A stretch of DNA of 64,000 bases, taken from contig QGGY01000009.1 in NCBI GenBank assembly GCA_003148945.1, positions 124,001 through 188,000 on the forward strand, given 5' to 3'. The notes below the pieces were generated by a model. That model ran no database searches and had not been told where the DNA came from. It saw only the letters and a list, made by a program, of their open reading frames with translations. The translations under genes and the position numbers were made by a program. Of the stretch, positions 33,990-42,033 are shown in pieces (within the stretch, counting starts at the first letter, position 1; each line of letters begins with the position of its first letter). The stretch is from Murimonas intestini. GTDB lineage: Bacteria > Bacillota > Clostridia > Lachnospirales > Lachnospiraceae.

Positions 33990-34027
33990 CCCAAAGACCG
34001 CAGGGTCAAATCCTGTTTCCGCTGCTA
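33978..34027 (+). pseudogene. 3' half of a tRNA-fMet-like gene
   Basis: GGGCTCATAACCC (33980-33992) is an initiator-tRNA anticodon arm with CAT anticodon. A variable region, a T-arm GCAGG-GTCAAAT-CCTGT and an acceptor-like end TTCCGCTGCTA follow in correct order and spacing. The 5' half (acceptor strand, D-arm) is missing and replaced by the permease gene. The T-loop has GGGTC instead of GGTTC and there is no CCA, so it is a decayed fragment. The 3' half of a tRNA is the classic scar of integrase-mediated insertion, but no integrase gene is nearby. Confidence 0.7.
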
Positions 34028-34071
34028 TTGTAAAAGACTTAAGGACGGCGTTCTCAAGGTATTTACCTTAT

Positions 34072-34110
34072 GAGCCGATACTTTGTGAAAATCGTATCAG
34101 CTCGTTTTTT
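34072..34110 (+). terminator. Terminator after the ABC-2 operon
   Basis: GAGCCGATAC (34072-34081) pairs with GTATCAGCTC (34094-34103), one mismatch, then GTTTTTT. An alternative hairpin CTCAAGGTA/TACCTTATGAG (about 34053-34074) shares GAG with it, so the two are mutually exclusive. Confidence 0.75.
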
Positions 34111-34214
34111 GATTAGCGGGTGGATTTTTAAGTGCTGCCATTGTATAATTAAGAAAAACACAGGCGAGAATAAGACAGGTCAAAGACCGTTTACCAGAAT
34201 GGAGGTGGGATGAT

Positions 34215-34541
34215 TTGACTGAGACAATAATACGTGAATTAATAGATGGCTTACAGGAAATCTTCTGTGATAACATCCAGCAGATTATCCTGTATGGTTC
34301 TGTAGCAAGAAATCAGGCAACGCAAGAAAGTGACGTTGATGTTGCGATCATTCTAAGGCATGGATTTGATGCTGAGATAAAGAAGAAGTTTATTGCATGG
34401 TCTGCAGAATTGGATTTAAAATATGATAAGGTGTTTTCTATTATTGATATTGAAAAGGAACGTATGGATAAGTATGGTGATATCCTGCCATTTTATAGAA
34501 ACATCCGTCAGGAAGGAGTGGTTCTTTGGAAAGCAGCTTAA
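34215..34541 (+). CDS. MNT-type minimal nucleotidyltransferase (antitoxin-like)
   Basis: A 108-aa minimal nucleotidyltransferase. The catalytic motif is LYGSVARNQATQESDVDVAI (GS followed by DxD), and a third acidic residue is expected near DKVFSIIDIE. MNT proteins are usually antitoxins that AMPylate or neutralise a HEPN RNase encoded next. Translation starts at TTG 34215, seven bases after GGAGGTG. Its 3' end overlaps the start of a HEPN gene, but that gene is broken, so this is an antitoxin without an intact partner. Confidence 0.87.
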   Translation: MTETIIRELIDGLQEIFCDNIQQIILYGSVARNQATQESDVDVAIILRHGFDAEIKKKFIAWSAELDLKYDKVFSIIDIEKERMDKYGDILPFYRNIRQEGVVLWKAA

Positions 34542-34752
34542 GAGAATTAGCCAGCTACCGCATGGAACGGGCAAGGGAAATGCTTTCAGCTTCGGCGGAT
34601 AATCATCTCAGATCATCAAGGAATCCTCTTACTTGCGGGAAAAATCAGATTATGACGATTTTTATATAGCAAGTAAAATTGAAGCGGAACTTCAGTTAAA
34701 TAAAGCCTTGTCTTTTGTAAGAGAGGTAGAAAGCTATTTGGAACGGCATTAA
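34526..34752 (+). pseudogene. Decayed HEPN-domain toxin gene
   Basis: TTG 34526 has AAGGAG (34513-34518) at 7-nt spacing and overlaps the MNT gene, the normal arrangement. It reads LESSLRELASYRMERAREML, a HEPN N-terminus, and meets a stop at 34667-34669. In another frame the C-terminal end (SDYDDFYIASKIEAELQLNKAL, ending ESYLERH) continues to 34752. The total of 227 nt is about half the usual 120-130 codons. The middle, where HEPN proteins carry the RX4-6H active site, is deleted. The toxin is therefore inactive. Confidence 0.8.
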
Positions 34753-34804
34753 ATTATATCTTTCAACGATATTTAGGAATCTTTATAGCACGCTTTGTGA
34801 TGCA

Positions 34805-34883
34805 CAGAAACGGCAAATTTCGGAATTATTGTGCAAAATACGCACGAAAACACCTCGCGGGATGGTGGCGTGTGAACAGTAAC
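34805..34883 (+). repeat. Dispersed hairpin repeat, copy R3
   Basis: It reads CAGAAACGGCAAATTT, CGGAATTATTGTGC, AAAATAC, GCACGAAAACACCTCGCGGG, ATGGTGGCGTGTGAACAGTAAC. The left arm is degenerate (ATTATTGTGC instead of ATTTTCGTGC), so the stem is weakened. It lies between the dead HEPN gene and the AraC promoter. Confidence 0.85.
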
Positions 34884-34921
34884 AGGGAAACTCCGTAGCA
34901 TATCCTCCGGGCAACTAATAT

Positions 34922-34950
34922 TTGACTACCAGGTTTCTGTCCCCTATAAT
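34922..34950 (+). promoter_or_regulatory. Consensus promoter of the first AraC gene
   Basis: TTGACT (34922-34927), 17 nt, TATAAT (34945-34950). The start would fall near 34957, leaving an extremely short leader of about 15 nt that consists mostly of the ribosome site. Confidence 0.9.
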
Positions 34951-34971
34951 AAATAAAAAGGGGGGATGAAC

Positions 34972-35856
34972 GTGATTGAAATATTAAATGGAATGCATGA
35001 GACTATAAATTATGGCGATTCCCAGGGATTCCGCCTGTATCATAATGTGGAATATGAGGATTACGGTGATCACTGGCATACAGGGATTGAGATCATTATG
35101 CCTGTGGAGAACGGGTATACAGTTATTGTGGGGGAAGAACGCCTGGAACTGAAGGAAGGGGATATCGTGCTGATAAATTCAGGGATCATTCACTCTCTGG
35201 AGGCGCCTCCCACAGGGGAACGCATCATCCTTCAGTTTGATACGGCACTGCTCTATGGCCTGAAGGGAATGGAGACACTGCTGTTTATGATGCAGCCGCT
35301 GATTTTTCTGCCAAACAGAAAGGAAGATGAACTGTACGGCTTTATATATGAAAAACTGAGGAAGGTAATCCATGAATATGATTCCAACTCTGCCTTTAAG
35401 GAAGCGCTTATCTATGCCAGCCTGATTGAAATATTTGTGGAACTGGGCCGCCGTGAAGTGTACCAGATCGAGACGGAGGAAAAGATACCATCTGCCAAGA
35501 AGCAGGTGTATATTGAGGCAGTGATGGGAGCCTGCGCCTACATAAACTCACATTACCAGGAAAATCTCACACTGGAGGAGGTAGCAGCAGTCAGTGGTTT
35601 TTCTAAATATCATTTTACGCGCATTTTTAAGCAGTATATGAATATGACATTTTATGAATATCTGAACTCCAAGAGGGTGAAGAGGGCAGAAGAGCTGCTT
35701 TATAATCAGGAGATGAGCGTGACTGATGTGGCCATGAACTCAGGGTTTTCTTCTTTGAGTGCTTTTAACCGTACCTTTAAGACTCTTAAAAATTGTGCAC
35801 CAAGTGATTTTAGGAAAAAATGGGAATGTCTGCAGTGTAAAAAAACGGAGCCGTGA
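34972..35856 (+). CDS. AraC-family regulator of the xylan locus (1)
   Basis: A 294-aa regulator. The N-terminal cupin (about 10-140) shows HNVEYEDYGDHWHTGIEIIMPVENGYTVIVGEERLELKEGDIVLINSGIIHSL. The C-terminal AraC domain has two helix-turn-helix units (LTLEEVAAVSGFSKYHFTRIFK and MSVTDVAMNSGFSSLSAFNRTFK). GTG 34972 is preferred: the GGGGGG ribosome site lies 6 nt before it, while the in-frame ATG 34966 touches the site. It sits at the head of the glucuronoxylan locus and probably senses an oligosaccharide. A second AraC gene closes the locus. Confidence 0.9.
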   Translation: MIEILNGMHETINYGDSQGFRLYHNVEYEDYGDHWHTGIEIIMPVENGYTVIVGEERLELKEGDIVLINSGIIHSLEAPPTGERIILQFDTALLYGLKGMETLLFMMQPLIFLPNRKEDELYGFIYEKLRKVIHEYDSNSAFKEALIYASLIEIFVELGRREVYQIETEEKIPSAKKQVYIEAVMGACAYINSHYQENLTLEEVAAVSGFSKYHFTRIFKQYMNMTFYEYLNSKRVKRAEELLYNQEMSVTDVAMNSGFSSLSAFNRTFKTLKNCAPSDFRKKWECLQCKKTEP

Positions 35857-35858
35857 TC

Positions 35859-36002
35859 AGGAGGAATTTCCATGCAGGAGGAATTTTCATGGCTCAAAGA
35901 ATAAACGGAGGCAATGAAAGATCAGGCCGCCCTGTACCCTGGGACTGTAAGATACAGCAGGGTACAGGACGGCCTGAAATACATTTTCCCCAGAGGCTTT
36001 GA
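35859..36002 (+). other. Tandemly duplicated ribosome-site/ATG unit and small ORF
   Basis: CAGGAGGAATTTCCATG and CAGGAGGAATTTTCATG are adjacent (35858-35891), a 17-bp duplication with one change. Each is a strong Shine-Dalgarno site plus ATG. The first opens only 10 codons; the second (ATG 35889) opens 37 codons to TGA 36000-36002 (MAQRINGGNERSGRPV onward). The small ORF crosses the hairpin at 35923. I do not recognise the peptide and cannot say it is made. Confidence 0.35.
35923..35976. terminator. Strong convergent hairpin between AraC and GH43 genes
   Basis: CAGGCCGCCCTGTACCCTG (35923-35941) pairs with CAGGGTACAGGACGGCCTG (35958-35976) with one mismatch. It lies between two convergent genes and is likely to stop both, although the T-runs on either side are poor. 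Confidence 0.6.
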
Positions 36003-36030
36003 TACCCGCGGGCAATCACAAACTGTGTCC

Positions 36031-37617
36031 TTATTGCTGGCGTAATGGTTCATACAGGAACCAGTCAAAATCAGCATAATTATTGCTGTCATGGTGGTTT
36101 GAAGAAGCGTACATTCCCAGGTAGGTGCCTGTAAAGCCCTCATTTGTCAGGGAGCTGAGCAGTGTGGGATCAGCGTTTGTGAAGAAGGGCAGGAATTCCT
36201 GGTCTGTCATGCCGTAATAAAAATGATAACCTTCCCTGGAGGCAGTTACAGTGAGGTAAATGCGTCCTGAGGTGGGCAGAGGCGCTTCTTTTAAGAGAGC
36301 GGGGCAGCCCATGCGGACAGCTGATAGTTTCAGCAGCCGTTCATTTCCTTTTTTTGTGACCGTATATTTATAGTGGAAACGGTCGTCCTGGACAAGCGCC
36401 AGGCCTGCTTCCTCACAGTTCTCCATGGGTGTAAAATCAAGTGCCGCCTGCATGAGAAAAGCGGCGTGCTGCTGGCGCCGGCCTATGAACGCGGGGGTGC
36501 AGATTTCATGCAGGACTTCGGGACGAAGATACAGCCTCAGGCAGCCCGGACGCTCTGTCAGGGAGTAAAAGGACTGAACCGGCGGGTGGATCGTATTCCA
36601 GCAGTATTTCAGCACAGGTGATTCAAAGTTATCGCTGGAGGGCGCAGGGGAGGGGAGGAAGGAGGGAAGCTCCGGGCGGCGTTCTTCCCTGTTTACCAGC
36701 CCATTTTCATTATCTATCCGGAGCCAGCCGTCAGATTCCCAGAGGACAGGCACTAGAAAAGTCTCGCGTCCCAGATTAAAGTGGGCGTCTTTATAGGGGC
36801 GGACTCCAAGAAGTACCATCCACCATTCACCATTCTGAGTCTCTACAATATCACAGTGGCCGACTACAGAGATCTCATGTTCAAGCGAGAGATGTCTGTG
36901 AGTGACGACAGGATTGCGTGGGCATATTTCATAATCACCGTCTATTGTGCGGCAGCGGGCCATCATGACGCTGTGGTTTGTAAAGGTGCCGCCTTCTGCC
37001 ACAATGAGGTAATAGTATCCGTTCTCATAATAAATGTGGGGAGCCTCTATCCATTTGCTGCGTGTCTTATTTCCGTCCCAGATAACAGTCCTCTCCCCTT
37101 TGAACTGAAATGTAAGAGGGTCCAGTTCACACAGATAAATGCCATGGTGCCCTTCATATAATCCGGGGTTGGAGATATAGTTGCCGGCATACCACATACG
37201 TCCGTCCTTGTCAAAGAAAAGGCTGGAATCTATGCCGTCCGCACCCTCTATAAAATGGGCTCTGCTCCAGGGGCCTGAAGGGTCAGAGGCTGTTATGATA
37301 TAGTTATCCCTGCGGGCTTCCCGTCCCTCTGAGACAAAAGTATTAATGATATAGAAGGTTCCGTCATGATACCTGATGGACGGCGCCCAGAGCCCCAGTG
37401 ATGTCTCGCAGTTCTTATAATCCAGCTGTTCCGGTGAGGAGATGCCGTGTCCTATCTGCTCCCAGTGTATAAGATCCCTGCTGTGGAAGATGGGCAGACC
37501 GGGAAAATAGACAAAGGACGAAGTCACCATATAATAGTCTTCTCCTACACGGCAGACAGAAGGGTCCGGGTAAAAACCGTTTAAGATTGGATTTTCAAAT
37601 TGGCCGTATTTACTCAT
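36031..37617 (-). CDS. GH43 beta-xylosidase/alpha-L-arabinofuranosidase
   Basis: A 528-aa glycoside hydrolase family 43 enzyme. The five-bladed propeller holds the base D18 in NGFYPDPSV, the pKa-modulating D130 in ADGIDSSLFF and the acid E191 in SKWIEAPHIYY. A C-terminal beta-sandwich begins near residue 330 (PSSDNFESPVLKYCWNTIHPP), as in the xylosidase branch. There is no signal peptide, so it acts on imported xylo- or arabinoxylo-oligosaccharides. It is divergent from the GH3 gene, sharing a 360-bp control region. Confidence 0.92.
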   Translation of the reverse strand: MSKYGQFENPILNGFYPDPSVCRVGEDYYMVTSSFVYFPGLPIFHSRDLIHWEQIGHGISSPEQLDYKNCETSLGLWAPSIRYHDGTFYIINTFVSEGREARRDNYIITASDPSGPWSRAHFIEGADGIDSSLFFDKDGRMWYAGNYISNPGLYEGHHGIYLCELDPLTFQFKGERTVIWDGNKTRSKWIEAPHIYYENGYYYLIVAEGGTFTNHSVMMARCRTIDGDYEICPRNPVVTHRHLSLEHEISVVGHCDIVETQNGEWWMVLLGVRPYKDAHFNLGRETFLVPVLWESDGWLRIDNENGLVNREERRPELPSFLPSPAPSSDNFESPVLKYCWNTIHPPVQSFYSLTERPGCLRLYLRPEVLHEICTPAFIGRRQQHAAFLMQAALDFTPMENCEEAGLALVQDDRFHYKYTVTKKGNERLLKLSAVRMGCPALLKEAPLPTSGRIYLTVTASREGYHFYYGMTDQEFLPFFTNADPTLLSSLTNEGFTGTYLGMYASSNHHDSNNYADFDWFLYEPLRQQ

Positions 37618-37977
37618 TTTGATATATTCCTTTCATAAAAATAAGATGATTGCTCAGTACTTTTATAATTATATTTATCAAAACATAACAAGTCAGATAT
37701 TGCTAGCAAAAGCTTGCGGAAAAGTATTCAAATGTTGCTCAAATTGCAAAAAATTATTCTGCAGACAGTGAAACCTGGATATGAAACGTGTCTGTCTGAG
37801 ATGGGAAAAGCAATATGTGAGGATAAAGAGGCAAGAATTAGGAAGAAATGGTTTGTGCATAATGCTATGATTATAATCGAAAAAGAATAAAAATATAGGA
37901 AAATATGTAATGTCCGGACACATGGATCCAGACATAAATACTGAGACATCATGAAAAATAGTAAAGGGGATAGCTAG
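37618..37977. promoter_or_regulatory. Divergent control region of GH43 and the GH3-GH2 operon
   Basis: A 360-bp AT-rich region that must contain promoters for both directions and probably AraC sites. I see several AT-rich -10 candidates (for example TATAATCG near 37873) but no well-paired -35, no clear operator repeat and no gene. Confidence 0.45.
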
Positions 37978-40146
37978 ATGAGAGAAGAGAGAGCACAAGA
38001 ATGCCGCAGAAAAGCAAAAGAGCTGGTAGGGCAGATGACACTGGAAGAAAAGGTTTCCCAGACTATCCATGGAGCGGCCGGGATTGAAAGACTGGGGATC
38101 AAGGCATATAACTGGTGGAATGAGGCGCTTCACGGAGTGGCGAGAGCAGGGGTCGCCACCATATTTCCTCAGGCGATTGGAATGGCGGCAGCCTTTGATG
38201 AAGAGCTTGTCTGGGAGGTGGCGGATGTTATTTCCACAGAGGGACGTGCAAAGTATAATATGCAGCAGAAGTACGGTGACCGTGACATTTATAAAGGACT
38301 TACATTCTGGGCGCCAAATGTAAATATTTTCAGGGATCCCAGGTGGGGCAGGGGCCATGAGACTTTTGGGGAAGACCCTTATCTCACCTCCAGGATGGGT
38401 GTCCGTTTTATAGAGGGGCTCCAGGGGGATGACGATAATTATATGAAGTCAGCAGCCTGTGCAAAACATTTCGCAGTTCACTCAGGTCCCGAGGACGAAC
38501 GCCATTCCTTCGATGCCAGGGTATCTGCCCAGGATCTGTTTGAGACATACCTTCCGGCTTTTGAGGCGTGTGTGAAAGAAGGTAAGGTGGAAGCTGTCAT
38601 GGGAGCTTATAACAGGACAAACGGTGAACCGTGCTGCGGGAGCAGGACGCTGCTTATAGATATACTGAGAAAGGGCTGGGGATTTGAAGGCCATGTGACC
38701 TCTGACTGCTGGGCAGTAAAAGACTTCCATGAGCACCACAAGGTTACATCTTCAGCTTTAGAATCAGCAGCCATGGCAATGGAGAACGGCTGTGACTTAA
38801 ACTGCGGCAGTCTGTTTCTGTATCTGACGGAAGCGGTGAAGAGGGGAATGGTGAGTGAAGAGCGCCTGGATGAGGCGGTTACAAATCTGCTGTCAGCCCG
38901 TATGAAGCTGGGCCTGTTTGAGGAAGAGGAGAAAGTGCCGTATAACAGCATCACCTATGAAGAGAATGACACAAAAGAACATGCCGGGCTGAATTTCAAG
39001 GCAGCCAGAAAGTCCTTTGTGCTCCTGAAGAATGAGGGAGATCTGCTTCCTCTCAATAAAGATAAATTAAAGACCATCGGGATCATCGGTCCTAATGCGA
39101 ATAACAGAAAAGCCCTTGTGGGAAATTATGAGGGAACTGCATCACGTTATTATACCATATCAGAAGGAATCCAGGACTATGTGGGGGATGATGTGAGAGT
39201 GCTTTATTCCGAGGGCTGCCATCTGTGCAAAAAGAAGGTCAGCGGTCTTGGACAGGAAAATGACCGTCTGGCTGAAGTACGCGCAGTATGCGACAGCAGC
39301 GATGTGGTCATAGCGTGCCTTGGGCTGGATTCAAGCCTTGAGGGAGAAGAAGGGGATGAGGGCAATGAATTTGCCAGCGGTGATAAGCCGGGACTTTCCC
39401 TTCCGGGCCTGCAGCAGGAGATCCTGGAAGCAGCCTGCGAAAGCGGCAAGCCGGTAATCCTTGTCATCCTCTCAGGAAGCGCCCTGGCGGTGACGTGGGC
39501 AGATGAGCATGTGCCGGCCATAATTGAAGGATGGTATCCGGGCGCCATGGGCGGGAAAGCCCTGGCCAGTGTCCTGTTTGGAGAATACTCGCCTGAAGGC
39601 AAGCTGCCTGTCACTTTTTACAGGACAACTGAAGAACTGCCGGATTTCAGGGATTATTCTATGAAAGGAAGGACGTACAGGTATATGGAGCAGAAAGCGC
39701 TCTATCCATTCGGGTATGGTCTCTCCTATACAGATTTTGGAGTAGAGGAAGCAACGGTCAGTGGGGATACTATAGAAAAGGGAGAGAAGCTCAGTGTAGA
39801 AGCTGTGCTTGTCAACCGCGGCCAGATGGCGGGAGCAGAGACACTGCAGGTATACATAAAAGCAAAACGTCCAGGGACACCGAATGCACAGTTAAAAGCC
39901 CTGAAAAAAGAAGAGCTGCAGCCGGGAGAATCAAAAAGGATACGGCTTGAGCTGTCTGACAGGTCATTTGGCCTGCGTGATGAAAACGGAGATCTGGTGC
40001 TGGGGGAAGGTACTTACGAGATTTATGTGGGAACCCAGCAGCCTGACGAACGCAGCAGTGAACTGACGGGGAAGAAGCCTGTATGTCTGCAGGTGCAGGC
40101 CGGCAAAACAGAAATATTAGAAAAGGCATGTGTGAAGGTGGGCTGA
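37978..40146 (+). CDS. GH3 beta-xylosidase
   Basis: A 722-aa family 3 enzyme of the xylan 1,4-beta-xylosidase branch. Hallmarks are YNWWNEALHGVAR (substrate-binding region), FRDPRWGRGHETFGEDPYLTSRMG, CAKHFAVHSGPE and the nucleophile D243 in VTSDCWAV. The second domain has GLDSSLEGEEGDEGNEF with the acid/base candidate, and a fibronectin-III-like domain ends the protein. It lacks a signal peptide and would cleave xylo-oligosaccharides in the cytoplasm. AAGGGG precedes the ATG. The stop is 1 bp before the esterase start, so the genes are coupled. Confidence 0.94.
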   Translation: MREERAQECRRKAKELVGQMTLEEKVSQTIHGAAGIERLGIKAYNWWNEALHGVARAGVATIFPQAIGMAAAFDEELVWEVADVISTEGRAKYNMQQKYGDRDIYKGLTFWAPNVNIFRDPRWGRGHETFGEDPYLTSRMGVRFIEGLQGDDDNYMKSAACAKHFAVHSGPEDERHSFDARVSAQDLFETYLPAFEACVKEGKVEAVMGAYNRTNGEPCCGSRTLLIDILRKGWGFEGHVTSDCWAVKDFHEHHKVTSSALESAAMAMENGCDLNCGSLFLYLTEAVKRGMVSEERLDEAVTNLLSARMKLGLFEEEEKVPYNSITYEENDTKEHAGLNFKAARKSFVLLKNEGDLLPLNKDKLKTIGIIGPNANNRKALVGNYEGTASRYYTISEGIQDYVGDDVRVLYSEGCHLCKKKVSGLGQENDRLAEVRAVCDSSDVVIACLGLDSSLEGEEGDEGNEFASGDKPGLSLPGLQQEILEAACESGKPVILVILSGSALAVTWADEHVPAIIEGWYPGAMGGKALASVLFGEYSPEGKLPVTFYRTTEELPDFRDYSMKGRTYRYMEQKALYPFGYGLSYTDFGVEEATVSGDTIEKGEKLSVEAVLVNRGQMAGAETLQVYIKAKRPGTPNAQLKALKKEELQPGESKRIRLELSDRSFGLRDENGDLVLGEGTYEIYVGTQQPDERSSELTGKKPVCLQVQAGKTEILEKACVKVG

Positions 40147-40147
40147 T

Positions 40148-42022
40148 ATGCGGCGCTGTTTGAATGAAGACAGACAGAGTGTGGGGATAACGCTGCCCAG
40201 GCTCATCAGTGACGGATGTGTACTGCAGCAGGGGAAAAGAACAAGGATATGGGGATATGCAGATCCTGGCACTGAGATCACTGCGCAATTGCAGGCACAG
40301 AAAAAGACAACGGAGGTCCGCGAAGATGGCAGCTGGGAACTGTTTTTCAGGAACCTGACAGCGGGCGGACCATTCAGGATGAAAATTCAAAGCTCTGACG
40401 GAGAATGCAGGATCGTGTCGGATGTCTATGTGGGCGAAGTGTGGGTATGCTCAGGACAGTCCAATATGGAACTTCCCATGCAGAGGGTGAAGGACCGCTA
40501 TCCTGAAGAGATGGACAGAAGTAATCAGTACGTAAGAATGTTTAAGGTGGCAGAGCGCTATGATTTTGAAATGCCGCAGAAGGATTATACAAGCGGGGAA
40601 TGGAAAGAGCGCACACCGGAAAATATATCAGAATTTTCAGCCGCTGCCTGCTTTTTTGGGCAGTATCTGCAGGAGGACAGAAAGGTGCCTGTAGGGCTGC
40701 TGGATATAAGCAAGGGCGGCTCCCGGATAGAGGCATGGATGAGCAGAGGATCTCTGGAAGGATATACAGAACTGCTGGAAGAGGCGGACAAGTACAGAGG
40801 GGAGAAGGCGGTGCAGGAGTTTGTGCAGCGCCAGGATAAAGCCATGTCTGACTGGCTTTCCTGTGTGGAAGCTGCTTCACAGGAGAAGCCGGCAAAAGGC
40901 TGGAAGGATATCATGCTGCCGGGATGGTTAGACAGTGCGGGTCTCTGTGACTTTGCCGGATGTGTCTGGCTGCGCCGCACCTTTATGGTGCCACATCAGA
41001 TGGCGGGGCGGCAGGCCAGCCTTTGGCTGGGGACAATGAATGACAGCGACAGGACTTACATAAACGGGGAACTGGCAGGTGAGACAGGATACCAGTATCC
41101 CCCAAGAAAATATACTGTGCCGGAGGGAATCCTGCGCGAGGGAGAAAATGAAATATGCATCCGGCTTATATGCAACAGCGGACAGGGAAGGGTGACTCCT
41201 GGAAAGGAGCTCTTTCTGGCGGCAGGGGAGTCACGTGTGGATCTTTCAGGGCGGTGGCAGTACCAGGTCAGATGCAGCTGTGAAAAAGCGCCGGAGATGG
41301 ATTTTCTGTGCCGTAAAGCATCAGGTCTGTATAACGGGATGATTTCCCCCAGCCAGAAGTATACTGTGAGAGGTGTGCTCTGGTATCAGGGGGAGTCAAA
41401 TGACAGAAGGCCGGATGACTATGAGGACCTGCTGCAGAGGATGATATTATCATGGAGGAAAGAGTGGGATCAGGATGCCCTTCCTTTCATTGTGATACAG
41501 CTTCCGGGGTTCTCTATTGATCTTCCGGAGGAAAACAGCGGCTGGCCAAAGATACGCCAGGCACAGAAGGGAGCGGAATGCCTTCCGGATACGGCGGTGA
41601 CTGTAAATCTGGATCTGGGTGAGGACAATGATCTGCATCCTCAGGACAAAAGGGAGATTGCACAGCGTGCGGCGCTTGCGGCGCGCGGTATGGTCTACGG
41701 GGAAGATGTGCCGTACAGGGGGCCGGTTCCTGTGAGCTGTACCTTTGAGAAAGGGAACGTCAGCATCGTTTTTGACACTATTTACGGGGGACTTCTAAAG
41801 ACAGCGGACGGACAGGTTCCGGGGGAATTCTGCCTGGCAGGAAGAGATGGAAAGTTTTATCCGGCTGAATGTGAACTTCAGGGAAACCGGGTTGTGCTCA
41901 GAAGTGAAGCTGTAGCAGAGCCACAGGCCGTCCGCTATGCCTGGGGAAATGCACCGAGGCGTGGGCTGCTCTGCAGCGGGCAGGGCCTTCTGGCAGCTCC
42001 CTTCAAAATCGGCAGGGACTAA
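40148..42022 (+). CDS. Sialate O-acetylesterase-like (SGNH) carbohydrate esterase
   Basis: A 624-aa esterase. The nucleophile Ser is in VCSGQSNMELPM, the second block is GVLWYQGESND, and the Asp/His pair is in EDNDLHPQDKREIAQRAALAA, typical of the SASA/CE20-like SGNH group. A galactose-binding-like beta-sandwich is inserted between the blocks (about 270-380, WLDSAGLCDFAGCVWLRRTFMVP). In a xylan locus the likely job is removal of acetyl groups from xylo-oligosaccharides, not sialate. There is no signal peptide. It is tightly packed between GH3 and GH2. Confidence 0.88.
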   Translation: MRRCLNEDRQSVGITLPRLISDGCVLQQGKRTRIWGYADPGTEITAQLQAQKKTTEVREDGSWELFFRNLTAGGPFRMKIQSSDGECRIVSDVYVGEVWVCSGQSNMELPMQRVKDRYPEEMDRSNQYVRMFKVAERYDFEMPQKDYTSGEWKERTPENISEFSAAACFFGQYLQEDRKVPVGLLDISKGGSRIEAWMSRGSLEGYTELLEEADKYRGEKAVQEFVQRQDKAMSDWLSCVEAASQEKPAKGWKDIMLPGWLDSAGLCDFAGCVWLRRTFMVPHQMAGRQASLWLGTMNDSDRTYINGELAGETGYQYPPRKYTVPEGILREGENEICIRLICNSGQGRVTPGKELFLAAGESRVDLSGRWQYQVRCSCEKAPEMDFLCRKASGLYNGMISPSQKYTVRGVLWYQGESNDRRPDDYEDLLQRMILSWRKEWDQDALPFIVIQLPGFSIDLPEENSGWPKIRQAQKGAECLPDTAVTVNLDLGEDNDLHPQDKREIAQRAALAARGMVYGEDVPYRGPVPVSCTFEKGNVSIVFDTIYGGLLKTADGQVPGEFCLAGRDGKFYPAECELQGNRVVLRSEAVAEPQAVRYAWGNAPRRGLLCSGQGLLAAPFKIGRD

Positions 42023-42033
42023 AAGGAGAGAAT

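Noticed and set aside
34215-34752. Functional MNT-HEPN toxin-antitoxin system
   Set aside because: The HEPN gene has an internal deletion and frameshift and lacks its active-site region.
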